Origin: Clostridia bacterium
GTDB taxonomy: Bacteria > Bacillota > Clostridia > Christensenellales > Aristaeellaceae
Length of the DNA: 64,000 bases
Assembly (NCBI GenBank): GCA_017460395.1
Contig: JAFUBA010000154.1
Coordinates: 1-64,000 of the forward strand
Reading direction: 5' to 3'
This document shows positions 10,068 through 18,135 of this stretch, piece by piece (the stretch's first letter is position 1; each line of letters opens with the position of its first letter). The position numbers and the translations under genes were made by a program. The notes beneath the pieces are model-generated. The model did not search any database. It was not told where the DNA came from and was given only the letters and a program-made list of their open reading frames with translations.

Positions 10068-10850
10068 ATGAAACACGTAAAACGTCTGAGCGCCCTGCTC
10101 CTCGCCTTGCTCCTTTGTCTTTCCACCTTCTCCGTCGCCGGTGCTGCCACCTTCCGGCGCGGCACGAAAGGTGACGGCGTCAAGGTCATCCAGCAGGCCC
10201 TGGTGGATCAGGGCATTGCCGATCTGACCGTGGACGGCAAGTACGGTGCCAAGACCACCGCTGCCGTGGCCCACTTCCAGATGCTCCACGGCCTCAAGAT
10301 CGACGGCATTGCAGGCAGTGCCACCCTGAAAGCCCTGCTCGGCTCAGATGCTCTCCTCAACGAGGAGCACAAGAACAATGTCATCACGCAGGGCGATAAG
10401 GGCACCGATGTGCGCGGCATCCAGTCCAGGCTCCGCGAGCTCGGCTACAGCGTGACCGTCGACGGAAAGTACGGCAAGAGCACCACCAATGCCGTCAAGT
10501 CCTTCCAGAAGCTCAACAGCCTCAAGGTGGACGGCATCGCAGGCAAGAAGACCATTGCAAAGCTCTACTCCGACAGCGCCGTCGCCTACAGCAAGGAAAA
10601 GGCGGCCGAGAAGGAGAAGGGCAAGACCACCACGACCACGACATATCAGAAGCTGCGCCGCGGCAGCATGGGTCCCAGCGTGGCAGCGCTTCAGCAGGCA
10701 CTGAAGAACAGGGGCTACGCCTGCTCTGTGACCTCCATCTATGATGCGGACACAGAGAATGCCGTCAAAGCCTTCCAGAGCGATTACGGCCTGACCGTGG
10801 ACGGCATCGCAGGCAAGATCACCCAGGGCAAACTCTACAGTCTCAAATGA
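10068..10850 (+). CDS. Secreted protein with three peptidoglycan-binding (PG_binding_1) repeats
   Basis: 260 residues. A signal peptide ends near ...FSVAGA. Three repeats of the PG_binding_1 type follow, each with a GxxGxxVxxLQ-like start and a VDGIAG(K/S) signature: about 30-88 (TVDGKYGAKTTAAVAHFQ, IDGIAG), 105-165 and 195-258. A Lys/Glu-rich linker with a Thr run (about 170-190) separates repeats two and three. No catalytic domain is present, so the protein probably only binds cell wall. RBS GGAAAGGAAG. A strong terminator follows. Confidence 0.88.
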   Translation: MKHVKRLSALLLALLLCLSTFSVAGAATFRRGTKGDGVKVIQQALVDQGIADLTVDGKYGAKTTAAVAHFQMLHGLKIDGIAGSATLKALLGSDALLNEEHKNNVITQGDKGTDVRGIQSRLRELGYSVTVDGKYGKSTTNAVKSFQKLNSLKVDGIAGKKTIAKLYSDSAVAYSKEKAAEKEKGKTTTTTTYQKLRRGSMGPSVAALQQALKNRGYACSVTSIYDADTENAVKAFQSDYGLTVDGIAGKITQGKLYSLK

Positions 10851-10870
10851 CACCTGCGCTTTGCCGCAGC

Positions 10871-10911
10871 GAAAAAGAAAGATCTGAGAGAAGCTCAGAT
10901 CTTTCTTTTTC
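10871..10911. terminator. Bidirectional terminator
   Basis: A perfect 18-base stem (10871-10888 with 10894-10911), a five-base loop, an A-rich left arm and a T-rich right arm. It separates two convergent genes. Confidence 0.92.
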
Positions 10912-10921
10912 ATGATTTCTA

Positions 10922-11719
10922 TCACAGATTGAACCAGCAGGTGCGAAGAACCTCCAGGTAATCGTCCGACTGAAACCGGACAGTCTGGTCCTCCAGGAGC
11001 TCGCAGCCGGGGAAGAAGGAGGCGCGTACGGCCTGTTTGTGCTCCCGGTAGGAGATGCGAAGATCAAACGAGCGGGGAAGCTCGCAGAGGGCATCTGTCA
11101 GGTCCTGTGAGAGGGCGAGCCTGCTCCCCTCCTCAATCTCCCTGTGTGCCCTTTCGGGTGCCATACATCTCGTCATCCCGCCGAAGCCGTCCTTGACCGC
11201 CACGGTCCTGAGCTTTGGGTGCAAATCCCGGCTGTCCTCCGTGAGCGTCCTGTCCCCCGAGAGGAAGACCGTCGGCACGCCCTTCATGGCACAGGCCCAG
11301 GAGTAGAGCAGGAACTCCGAGCAGGGAAGACCGTTCAGTGTCACCTTGGCGGTCTTCGTGGACATGGTATGGCTGAGGGGATTCCCGTACCTGCCGGCCG
11401 CCGCGTGCCAGCCGACAAACATGGCGGCGTCAAAGCTTTCATCGATCCCGTCCACCATGCCAAAGGGGCTTCCGCTCTAGCCGCGGATGATCTCGCAGCA
11501 TGCCGGCAGCTCGAAGGGATCAATGTTGGTCCCGTAGTCATGGGCATCGTTGATCACGATCTCCCTGGCACCTGCCGCCATGGCGCCACGGACAGCCGCA
11601 AGCACCTCCTGCGTCATCTCCCGGCAGGCCAGGTCATAACCCGGCTTCGTCTTCTCCGTCTCGTCCCAGTAGGTGGTAAAGGCTGTTCCCTCGATGTCTG
11701 CGCTGATAAAGACCTTCAT
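10922..11719 (-). pseudogene. M55 D-aminopeptidase (DppA-like) interrupted by one in-frame TAG
   Basis: The reading frame from ATG 11719 to TGA 10922 spans 266 codons and matches DppA length, but codon 81 (11477-11479) is TAG. The zinc ligands are present on both sides: Asp8 and Glu10 in ADIEG, His60 in INDAH, then beyond the stop the His of VGWHA, the His of PLSHT and the Glu of CSEF. The context IIRG-stop-SGSPFGM matches a family stretch that, as I recall, usually has Trp here, so a single TGG-to-TAG change would explain it. This is a recent nonsense mutation, a sequencing error, or a read-through codon. A fragment could restart at the ATG of MVDGIDESF (11458). M55 enzymes release D-amino acids from peptides. 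Confidence 0.8.
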
Positions 11720-11797
11720 GGGATCCACCTTCCTTTCTGTCAAAGTATGGTCTTTTCGCTCAGGATTCTCTCCCCCTGCCGCTTTTTCCTGCCTTCT

Positions 11798-11826
11798 TTG
11801 CACTGTACCAGCCTTCATGCTATACT
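11798..11826 (+). promoter_or_regulatory. Promoter of the seven-gene exported-glycan operon
   Basis: TTGCAC (11798-11803), a 17-base spacer and TATACT (11821-11826). It is the only good promoter I see before the tightly spaced genes that run to 19158. Confidence 0.75.
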
Positions 11827-11896
11827 TTGCCCTGTTCTTTGATTTCAAAATCCGCAGCACTTTGCCTGCGAACCCGCTTGGAGGATATCGCCTCAT

Positions 11897-12916
11897 ATGA
11901 GTTTTCTTTCCATCGGCGGCTTTCCCATCTACAGCTATGGCCTGGGCCTTGCCGTCAGCATCCTTGTGGCCTCCGTGCTCCTGGGGCACACCTGCCGCAG
12001 GGACGGCCTCAGGGCCCATACCGCGAGCCTGATCCTGATCCTCGCCATTCCCCTGGGTCTTCTCTTTTCCAGGCTCTCCTACTGCCTGATCCGCTTTTCC
12101 TGGTTTCAGAGAAAAGGCTTTTCCTTCTTCTGGCAGCTGCCAAAGGGCGGCTTCTTCCTCTACGGCACGCTGCTGGGCGTGGTGATCGCAGGTCTCATCG
12201 CGGCCCGCATCACGCATCAGAAAGCGGTATCTGTGCTTTCCAGCATGGTTCTCCCGGGCACCCTCCTCCTGATCCTCGCCCACCTCTGCATGGGGCTTGC
12301 CGGCGAGGGGTACGGGTGGTCCGTGCGGGAATGGTTCTCTGTGGACACCTGGAACGGCGAGCGCTCCGGCATGAGCATCTTTCAGCTCTCGGACGTGTCG
12401 CTCTTTGAGCGCTTCCCCTTTGCGATCCCGGACTACTATGAGGAATACCACTGGGCCGTGTTCGTCCTGGAGGCGATCCTGTCCCTGTGCATGCTGCTTC
12501 GGCTATGGAGGGATGAAAAATCCCTCCGGCCATTTCTCTTCCTCACCTACTTTGCCGCCGAGCAGGCACTCGGCGCCAGCATGCGGCAGGATGCCATGCT
12601 GAAGTTCGGCTTTGTCCGGGTGCCGCAGCTTCTCACCGTGGCACTCCTCCTGGGCCTTCTGATCTGTGCCTGCGTGAAAGCCCGGCAGGTACCTGCTTTC
12701 CGAAAGTTTCTCTCCTTTGCAGGACTCTTTGCAAGCTTCGGTGTCTTCATGGCCATGGAGTTTGCCCTGGAAAAGAAGATCGCCTTTCTGGCTTTCCTCT
12801 CCATGGATCTGTGCTATCTCATCATGATCCTCTGCTGCCTCGGCATGATTGCCTCCGTCGCACCGATGCTGGAAAAGGGCTTTGCAGACAGAAAGCAGGA
12901 AGGAGCACGCGCATGA
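11897..12916 (+). CDS. Divergent Lgt-like integral membrane protein (copy 1)
   Basis: 339 residues with about eight to nine membrane segments. The layout resembles prolipoprotein diacylglyceryl transferase: RLSYCLIRFSWF, then KGGFFLYGTLLGVV (the Lgt GG-x3-(H/Y)GG region) and a GEGYG motif where Lgt ends its GRxxNFxxxExYG signature. The key Arg of that signature appears as His. The C-terminal SMRQD resembles the Lgt region around its second essential Arg. It is paralogous to the protein at 18136. Either it transfers a lipid from phosphatidylglycerol to some acceptor or it has another role; none of the exported proteins in this operon has a clear lipobox. The stop overlaps the next start (ATGA). 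Confidence 0.6.
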   Translation: MSFLSIGGFPIYSYGLGLAVSILVASVLLGHTCRRDGLRAHTASLILILAIPLGLLFSRLSYCLIRFSWFQRKGFSFFWQLPKGGFFLYGTLLGVVIAGLIAARITHQKAVSVLSSMVLPGTLLLILAHLCMGLAGEGYGWSVREWFSVDTWNGERSGMSIFQLSDVSLFERFPFAIPDYYEEYHWAVFVLEAILSLCMLLRLWRDEKSLRPFLFLTYFAAEQALGASMRQDAMLKFGFVRVPQLLTVALLLGLLICACVKARQVPAFRKFLSFAGLFASFGVFMAMEFALEKKIAFLAFLSMDLCYLIMILCCLGMIASVAPMLEKGFADRKQEGARA

Positions 12917-14160
12917 AATCTCTTAAGGGTACCGGTGTTTTCCTTGCAGCCCTGCTGCTTCTCCTGATCGCTTCGATCACATCGATCGCCTCTGCCGAAG
13001 AGGCAGTCGACATCACAAAATACTGCACCTTTACCTCCAACAGTCCGACCTATCTTTCCCGCGTGTCGGACGGTCTTCGGGACAGGCACTTTCAGACCGT
13101 GTCCCACCAGGACAACTACCTGGAGATGGAGGCCCCTGTGGGCCGAAAGATCCATACGCTCTACGTGATCTGGCAGGACCTGTCCTCCCCGGTCAGCATG
13201 GACGTGTGGGATGAGCAGCTGCAGGCCTTCGTGTTTTCAAAAACCGTCAATGACGGCGGCTATCTTCACGACGTGATCCGCCTTGATGACGGCACCTCGA
13301 AGGTCCGCTTCCGCTCCACCGATGTCCTCGGCACCATCCCCCTCTTTGAGGTGCAGCTCTTCACCGAGGGGACGCTCCCGGACACCGTCCAGATCTGGCA
13401 GCCGCCCTGCACAGACGCGGACATCCTGGTGCTGGTGGCCCACCCGGACGATGAGTACATCTTCTTTGGCGGCGCCATCCCGTGGTACGCCAGGGAGAAG
13501 AAGCTGCACGTCGCCGTCGCCTACATGACCACCCAGAACGACACCCGTGCCCACGAGCTCCTGGACGGCCTGTGGACCGCGGGCGTCAGAGAATATCCCT
13601 ATCTCCTCCGCTTCGAGGACCAGCTTCAGTGGTATCTCACGCGGATGTACAAGGTCTGGGGCGGCGAGGAGCATGTCCTGAAGAGCGTGAAAAACGTCAT
13701 CGAGGCCACGAAGCCGCTGGTGGTGCTGACCCAGCACACCGAGGGCGAGTACGGGCACGGTGCACACCAGGCGGTGGCCGACATCTGTCTGCGCCTGATT
13801 CGGGATGACGAGCTGTCCCTCACCTGGCGCCCCCAGAAGCTGTACCTCCACATGTTTGAGGAGAACAAGGTCTACCTGGACTGGAGCCAGGTGTTCACAG
13901 CGGATCCCGAGGTCAACGGGAAGACCGCCATGGAGGTGGCCCAGGATGCCTTCCTCTGCCACCAGAGCCAGCAGCGGTTTTATCAGACCGTCCAGTACGG
14001 CAAGTACTACGGCCAGCGTTTCCGCTTCGAGGTGGTCTACGGCGGCATGATGGACAATGCCGACTTCGGCCTCGCCTATTCCTCGCTGCCACAGGATGAA
14101 GCGAAAAACGACTTTATGGAGCATGTGACCCCGAAGGACCATACCGGGCCCGAATCCTGA
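12913..14160 (+). CDS. Exported PIG-L/LmbE-family deacetylase
   Basis: 415 residues. ATG 12913 overlaps the previous stop and has a GGAAGGAG site. A signal peptide ends ...SIASA-EE with no lipobox cysteine. An N-terminal beta-rich region (about 35-165) precedes the PIG-L domain. Its zinc-binding AHPDDE lies at 176-181, and EYGHGAHQA supplies the third His. PIG-L enzymes remove N-acetyl groups from GlcNAc-containing glycoconjugates. Export points to a surface or wall substrate. The neighbouring NAGPA-type glycosidases act on sugar phosphodiesters, which suggests a shared amino-sugar phosphate glycan; this is inference. Confidence 0.85.
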   Translation: MKSLKGTGVFLAALLLLLIASITSIASAEEAVDITKYCTFTSNSPTYLSRVSDGLRDRHFQTVSHQDNYLEMEAPVGRKIHTLYVIWQDLSSPVSMDVWDEQLQAFVFSKTVNDGGYLHDVIRLDDGTSKVRFRSTDVLGTIPLFEVQLFTEGTLPDTVQIWQPPCTDADILVLVAHPDDEYIFFGGAIPWYAREKKLHVAVAYMTTQNDTRAHELLDGLWTAGVREYPYLLRFEDQLQWYLTRMYKVWGGEEHVLKSVKNVIEATKPLVVLTQHTEGEYGHGAHQAVADICLRLIRDDELSLTWRPQKLYLHMFEENKVYLDWSQVFTADPEVNGKTAMEVAQDAFLCHQSQQRFYQTVQYGKYYGQRFRFEVVYGGMMDNADFGLAYSSLPQDEAKNDFMEHVTPKDHTGPES

Positions 14161-14191
14161 TCGATACTCATCACTCGAAAGGAGCTTCCCC

Positions 14192-15079
14192 ATGAACAGA
14201 AAGATCCGTATGATGCTTCCCCTTGTCCTGCTTGTGCTCTGCATGCTGGTGGCTCCCCTCGCCCTTTCCGAGGCCGCGGCACCGGGCGTGGTGCAGATCC
14301 ACCAGATGGCCAGCATGGGCTGCACAGACTCGTATCTTGTCACAGACGGTGAGACCGTGATTCTGGTAGACTGCGGCCTCGACACCGATACCAGCTACGC
14401 CCACAACGGGCCGCTCCTTGAGTATCTGGAGGCCTCCGGCATCGATCACGTGGATGCACATTTCATCACGCACTACCACAATGACCACTGCTACAACCTG
14501 AATCTCCTGAATGAGCTCTACGGGACGGACACGACCATCGTCTACGGTCCGTCCGATGAGCTCCCCAGCCGCTTTCAGCCTCTCAAGAACGGCCACTATG
14601 AGCAGCTTGTGGACAATCAGGAGCTGAACGTCGGCCCCTTCGCCATCCGCTGCATCGGACCCGCGAAGCCCGTGAACCAGGGTGCGACCAACTATGATTC
14701 CCTGAACTTCTACCTGACCTATGGAAAGAGGATCATGCTCTTTACCGGCGACTGGGTGGACTGGAAGCTCTTTGACCGGCATCCCGAGAGCGCGTCCCAG
14801 ATCGATATCCTCTCCTTCCCGCACCACGGCCTCGAGCCGTTCTGCATCCAGGAGTACGAGCTGCACGCCATGAACCCGGAGTATGTCCTGGTCCCGGGGA
14901 AACGCGCGTTTCAGGTCAGAGGCTTCCTCAAATTCAGCTCCGCCAACCGCGCACAGGTCTTCGATACCGCGGATGGAAACATCGTCATTCTCACCGACGG
15001 GGACAGCATGGCTCTCTACACACAGGTCGAGCCCGGCCGTTTCTCGGCCTTTGCCCAGGTGACGGTGGAACAGCCCTGA
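14192..15079 (+). CDS. Exported metallo-beta-lactamase-fold hydrolase
   Basis: 295 residues. A signal peptide ends ...APLALS-EA. The MBL metal motif is THYHNDHC, of H-x-H-x-D-H type, and FTGDWVDW and FPHHGLE provide the later Asp and His ligands. The fold is close to ComEC-type and phosphorylcholine-esterase-type MBL domains, so phosphodiesterase activity is plausible. The substrate is unknown. RBS AAGGAG; 31 bases after the PIG-L gene. Confidence 0.82.
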   Translation: MNRKIRMMLPLVLLVLCMLVAPLALSEAAAPGVVQIHQMASMGCTDSYLVTDGETVILVDCGLDTDTSYAHNGPLLEYLEASGIDHVDAHFITHYHNDHCYNLNLLNELYGTDTTIVYGPSDELPSRFQPLKNGHYEQLVDNQELNVGPFAIRCIGPAKPVNQGATNYDSLNFYLTYGKRIMLFTGDWVDWKLFDRHPESASQIDILSFPHHGLEPFCIQEYELHAMNPEYVLVPGKRAFQVRGFLKFSSANRAQVFDTADGNIVILTDGDSMALYTQVEPGRFSAFAQVTVEQP

Positions 15080-15109
15080 TCAGGGCAGCTTCTTGAAAGA
15101 AGGGATCCC

Positions 15110-16006
15110 ATGAGAACAAGCCGCTGGTTTTTCCTGCTCGCGCTTGTCTGTCTTCTGTCCTTCTCCCTTGCACTCTCCGAGGAAAATGTGCTCCGCTTTG
15201 GATCCATGACCTTTGATCCCGCGAGTGAGTCCATCGACCTCGAGGATGAGACCGTGACAGACTGGGACAGGTTCTATAGCTTTCTCTCCTCCTTTGAGCA
15301 CCTCACGCACGTGGACATGTTCTCCACGCCGGTGCGAAGCAATCGCATCCAGGAGATGGAGACGCGCTTCCCCGGAATCGAGTTCGGGTGGACGATCAAC
15401 TTCCGGGAGCACCTGGTCCGGACCGACGCCACCGCCTTTTCCACCCTCCACTATGATGACTCCCCCGCCCATCCCACGGAAGAGATTTCCCTTCTTCGCT
15501 ACTGCAAGCAGCTGAGAGCCGTGGATTTCGGTCACAATTCCGTGGACGATCTCTCCTTTCTGCGTGAGCTGCCGGAGCTGAGGATCCTGATCTTTGCCTG
15601 CAACCGCGTGCGGGACATCTCGCCCCTTGCAGATCTTGAACACCTTGAATATCTTGAGATGTTCACCAACTACGTGGACGATCTCACGCCCCTTGCATCC
15701 CTCACCAACCTCATCGACCTGAACCTGTGTCTCAACAATGCCGCCGATCTGACCCCCCTGAAGGGCCTCACGAACCTTGAGCGCCTCTGGATCTCCGAGC
15801 GCACGAGAAACGGCGAATGGACATATACCCAGGCTCAGATCCAGGAGCTGAAGGATGCCATCCCGGGCCTTGAGGTCGTCATGCCGCCAAACCCCACGGC
15901 CAAGGGCTGGCGCAGCCATACCAGGTACAATCAGATGCACGAGATCTTCCAGACCGGCGAGTATGTGCCCTTTCAGAAGCCGGCCATCGTCGTCACCGTG
16001 CCCTGA
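15110..16006 (+). CDS. Exported leucine-rich-repeat protein
   Basis: 298 residues. A signal peptide ends ...LALS-EE. Residues about 25-115 form a region without recognised motifs. From about 130 to 230 there are four to five 22-residue LRR units of the internalin-like type (for example LEHLEYLEMFTNYVDDLTPL, then LTNLIDLNLCLNNAADL). No catalytic motif and no wall anchor are visible. LRR solenoids usually bind protein or glycan, so this may be the recognition component of the operon. Spacing to its neighbours is 30 and 78 bases. Confidence 0.85.
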   Translation: MRTSRWFFLLALVCLLSFSLALSEENVLRFGSMTFDPASESIDLEDETVTDWDRFYSFLSSFEHLTHVDMFSTPVRSNRIQEMETRFPGIEFGWTINFREHLVRTDATAFSTLHYDDSPAHPTEEISLLRYCKQLRAVDFGHNSVDDLSFLRELPELRILIFACNRVRDISPLADLEHLEYLEMFTNYVDDLTPLASLTNLIDLNLCLNNAADLTPLKGLTNLERLWISERTRNGEWTYTQAQIQELKDAIPGLEVVMPPNPTAKGWRSHTRYNQMHEIFQTGEYVPFQKPAIVVTVP

Positions 16007-16084
16007 GGCCCCGTGTTCTTCCTGTTTTCAAAGATACGATACTGAAACACGCGAAAAGATATGATGAAAGAGGGATTGTGCTCC

Positions 16085-17023
16085 ATGCATCACTTCCGCT
16101 CCCTTCTCGCTTTCCTCTGTGCCGTCTTGATCCTCCTGAGCACGACCGCTGCCCTGGCAGATCTCAAGCCGCTGCCGCTTGACCAGAAAAAGCACGGCGT
16201 CGTGCCCTTCAAGAGCGGATGGCTGTCCGAAAATGAGTACCAGGATGAATCCATCCACGTGGAGCTCACCTCCTACAGCATGTGGCCCGAGTACAGCAAC
16301 GGCCGCGTCGGGGGCCATGTCGCCGTGGTGACCATCAAGGATCCCAGTCAGCTGCGCACCGCCATGAGCCAGGATGACTATGACGACGAGCGTCAGGACC
16401 GGCCCCTGGACATGGCGAAGAAGGCCAACGCCGTGGTGTCCTGCAACGCCGACTTCATGAAGTACTATTACGGCATCGGCTACATCGTGCGCCAGGGCGA
16501 GTTTTACCGCGATGCGCTGGATGGCACGAGGGATGTGCTGGTGATCGATGAGGAGGGTAACTTCACCTCCGTCGAAAACGCCACCCACGACACCATGAAG
16601 GCCCACCTGGACGAGATGGAAAAGGACGGGCACTCGCCCGTCAACACCTTCTCCTTCGGCCCCGTACTGGTCAGGGACGGTGTCCCGAGGGACGAATCGG
16701 AGCTGCGGGCCAGCCCCCAGAAGATGGAGGCTCACCTGACCGCCCAGCGGATCGCCATCGTGCAGCTGGACACGCTGACCTACGCCATCGTGATGGTGGA
16801 GGGCGGCGACGGGCGCGGCATGCGCCTGATGGAGTTCTCCAAGTGGATCGCGGAGCTCTTTCCCGAGTGCAAGCTGGCCTACAACCTCGACGGCGGAAAC
16901 TCTGTGCACCTGATGGTCTATGACACGGCCATGAACCGCGTCCGCGTGGTCCACAATCAGGTGGGGAGCCGGCCTATCTCCGACATCATCTACTTCGCGT
17001 CGATTGCAACCGAGGAACCCTAA
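16085..17023 (+). CDS. Exported NAGPA-type phosphodiester glycosidase (copy 1)
   Basis: 312 residues. ATG 16085 is preferred over ATGs at 16061/16064 because AAAGAGGG lies just upstream and a clean signal peptide (MHHFRSLLAFLCAVLILLS) then begins. The domain matches phosphodiester alpha-GlcNAcase (uncovering-enzyme) proteins: SCNADFMKYY, FSFGPVLVRDG, a QRIAIVQL strand and the C-terminal NLDGGNS. The family cleaves GlcNAc-1-phosphodiester linkages. Here the usual N-G-D/GxF strand reads NAD, a difference from copy 2. Substrate unknown. Confidence 0.82.
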   Translation: MHHFRSLLAFLCAVLILLSTTAALADLKPLPLDQKKHGVVPFKSGWLSENEYQDESIHVELTSYSMWPEYSNGRVGGHVAVVTIKDPSQLRTAMSQDDYDDERQDRPLDMAKKANAVVSCNADFMKYYYGIGYIVRQGEFYRDALDGTRDVLVIDEEGNFTSVENATHDTMKAHLDEMEKDGHSPVNTFSFGPVLVRDGVPRDESELRASPQKMEAHLTAQRIAIVQLDTLTYAIVMVEGGDGRGMRLMEFSKWIAELFPECKLAYNLDGGNSVHLMVYDTAMNRVRVVHNQVGSRPISDIIYFASIATEEP

Positions 17024-17053
17024 CGCCACATGCAATCTGGAGGCATCACGATC

Positions 17054-18127
17054 ATGACCGCTAAGATAAGGCATCTGATATGCCTGCTGCTTTCCGCCGC
17101 TGTGCTTGTCTGTATAAGCTGCTCCCTGGCTGAAGGCACAGAAGTCTCGACCTTTGTCCATCACCTGTCCGGTCCCTTAAATCCTTCGATTCCCCTGAAG
17201 CCCGTGCCCCTCACCCCCGCAGAGGACCTGAAGCCCCTGCCCATGGGCATTCGGGTCAAGGGCATGCCGCTCAAGCTCGAGCACATCAGTGAGGACTTCA
17301 AGGAGTATGAGGATTCCTCCATCCACGCCGTCGTCACCGTTGACTACGTAGAATATGAGGACTTCAAGGGCAAGGGCTACACCAACTGCCACATCGTCCG
17401 CATCACCGTCGCAGATGGAAGCCAGGTACGCTCGGGCATCAGCTACGACGACTTTGACGGCGACCGCCTGGTGCGGGCGCGGATGCTGGCAGAAAACTGC
17501 AATGCCGTTGCGGCAGTCAACGGAGACTTCTTCAAGAGCACCACGACCCGCGGGTACATTTTCCGCCAGGGCAGCTTCTTCCGCGACAAGGCCAACGCCG
17601 AGCGCGATGTGCTCCTGATCGACTCCGAGGGCGACTTCCACGTGATCGAAAAGGCCACGGGCAAGACGATCGAGCAGGCCATGCAGGAGCTGCCCGAGGG
17701 CGTCAGTGCGGTGAACGTCTTCAACTTCGGACCGGCGCTGGTGGACCACGGGAAGGTCACAGACATTGCATCCAGCACCACGGGCCTTGCCGAAAACAAG
17801 GATGATTCCTTTTACTATCAATACCGCAATCCCAGGGTGGCCGTGGTGCAGCTGGGGAAGCTGGAATACGCCATCGTGGAATGCGATGCCGAGAAGGCGG
17901 ACGGCCACAGCGGCATGACACTACAGACCTTCGCAGATTACATCTATGACCTGTTCCCAGATGCCCTCATCGCATACAACCTGGACGGCGGTAATTCAAC
18001 CAACGTCATCTTCCCAAGATCCGGGTACGGCAACCAGGGCCTTGAGGTCCAGTTCTACCGGATCCACAACGTCCCCGAGTCCAGGTCCCTTAGCGACATT
18101 CTCTATTTTGCTTCTCTGGAGGAATAA
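17054..18127 (+). CDS. Exported NAGPA-type phosphodiester glycosidase (copy 2)
   Basis: 357 residues. ATG 17054 is chosen because TGGAGG lies 10 bases upstream; an upstream ATG at 17030 would precede its own ribosome site. It carries a signal sequence (MTAKIRHLICLLLSAAVLV) with cysteines near the end but no canonical lipobox. The domain has VNGDFFKS, FNFGPALVDHG, PRVAVVQL and NLDGGNS. A Pro-rich segment (about 40-75) separates signal and domain. It is a tandem paralogue of the previous gene, about 50 residues longer. Confidence 0.82.
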   Translation: MTAKIRHLICLLLSAAVLVCISCSLAEGTEVSTFVHHLSGPLNPSIPLKPVPLTPAEDLKPLPMGIRVKGMPLKLEHISEDFKEYEDSSIHAVVTVDYVEYEDFKGKGYTNCHIVRITVADGSQVRSGISYDDFDGDRLVRARMLAENCNAVAAVNGDFFKSTTTRGYIFRQGSFFRDKANAERDVLLIDSEGDFHVIEKATGKTIEQAMQELPEGVSAVNVFNFGPALVDHGKVTDIASSTTGLAENKDDSFYYQYRNPRVAVVQLGKLEYAIVECDAEKADGHSGMTLQTFADYIYDLFPDALIAYNLDGGNSTNVIFPRSGYGNQGLEVQFYRIHNVPESRSLSDILYFASLEE

Positions 18128-18135
18128 TACGTCCC

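Noticed and set aside
11477..11479. Pyrrolysine or other amber recoding
   Set aside because: No pyl genes are in the window, M55 peptidases are not known Pyl proteins, and Trp is the remembered ancestral residue. A nonsense mutation is simpler, so recoding is kept only as something to check.
11897..12916. Calling the gene lgt outright
   Set aside because: The catalytic signature is altered and two divergent paralogues exist in one operon without lipoprotein partners.
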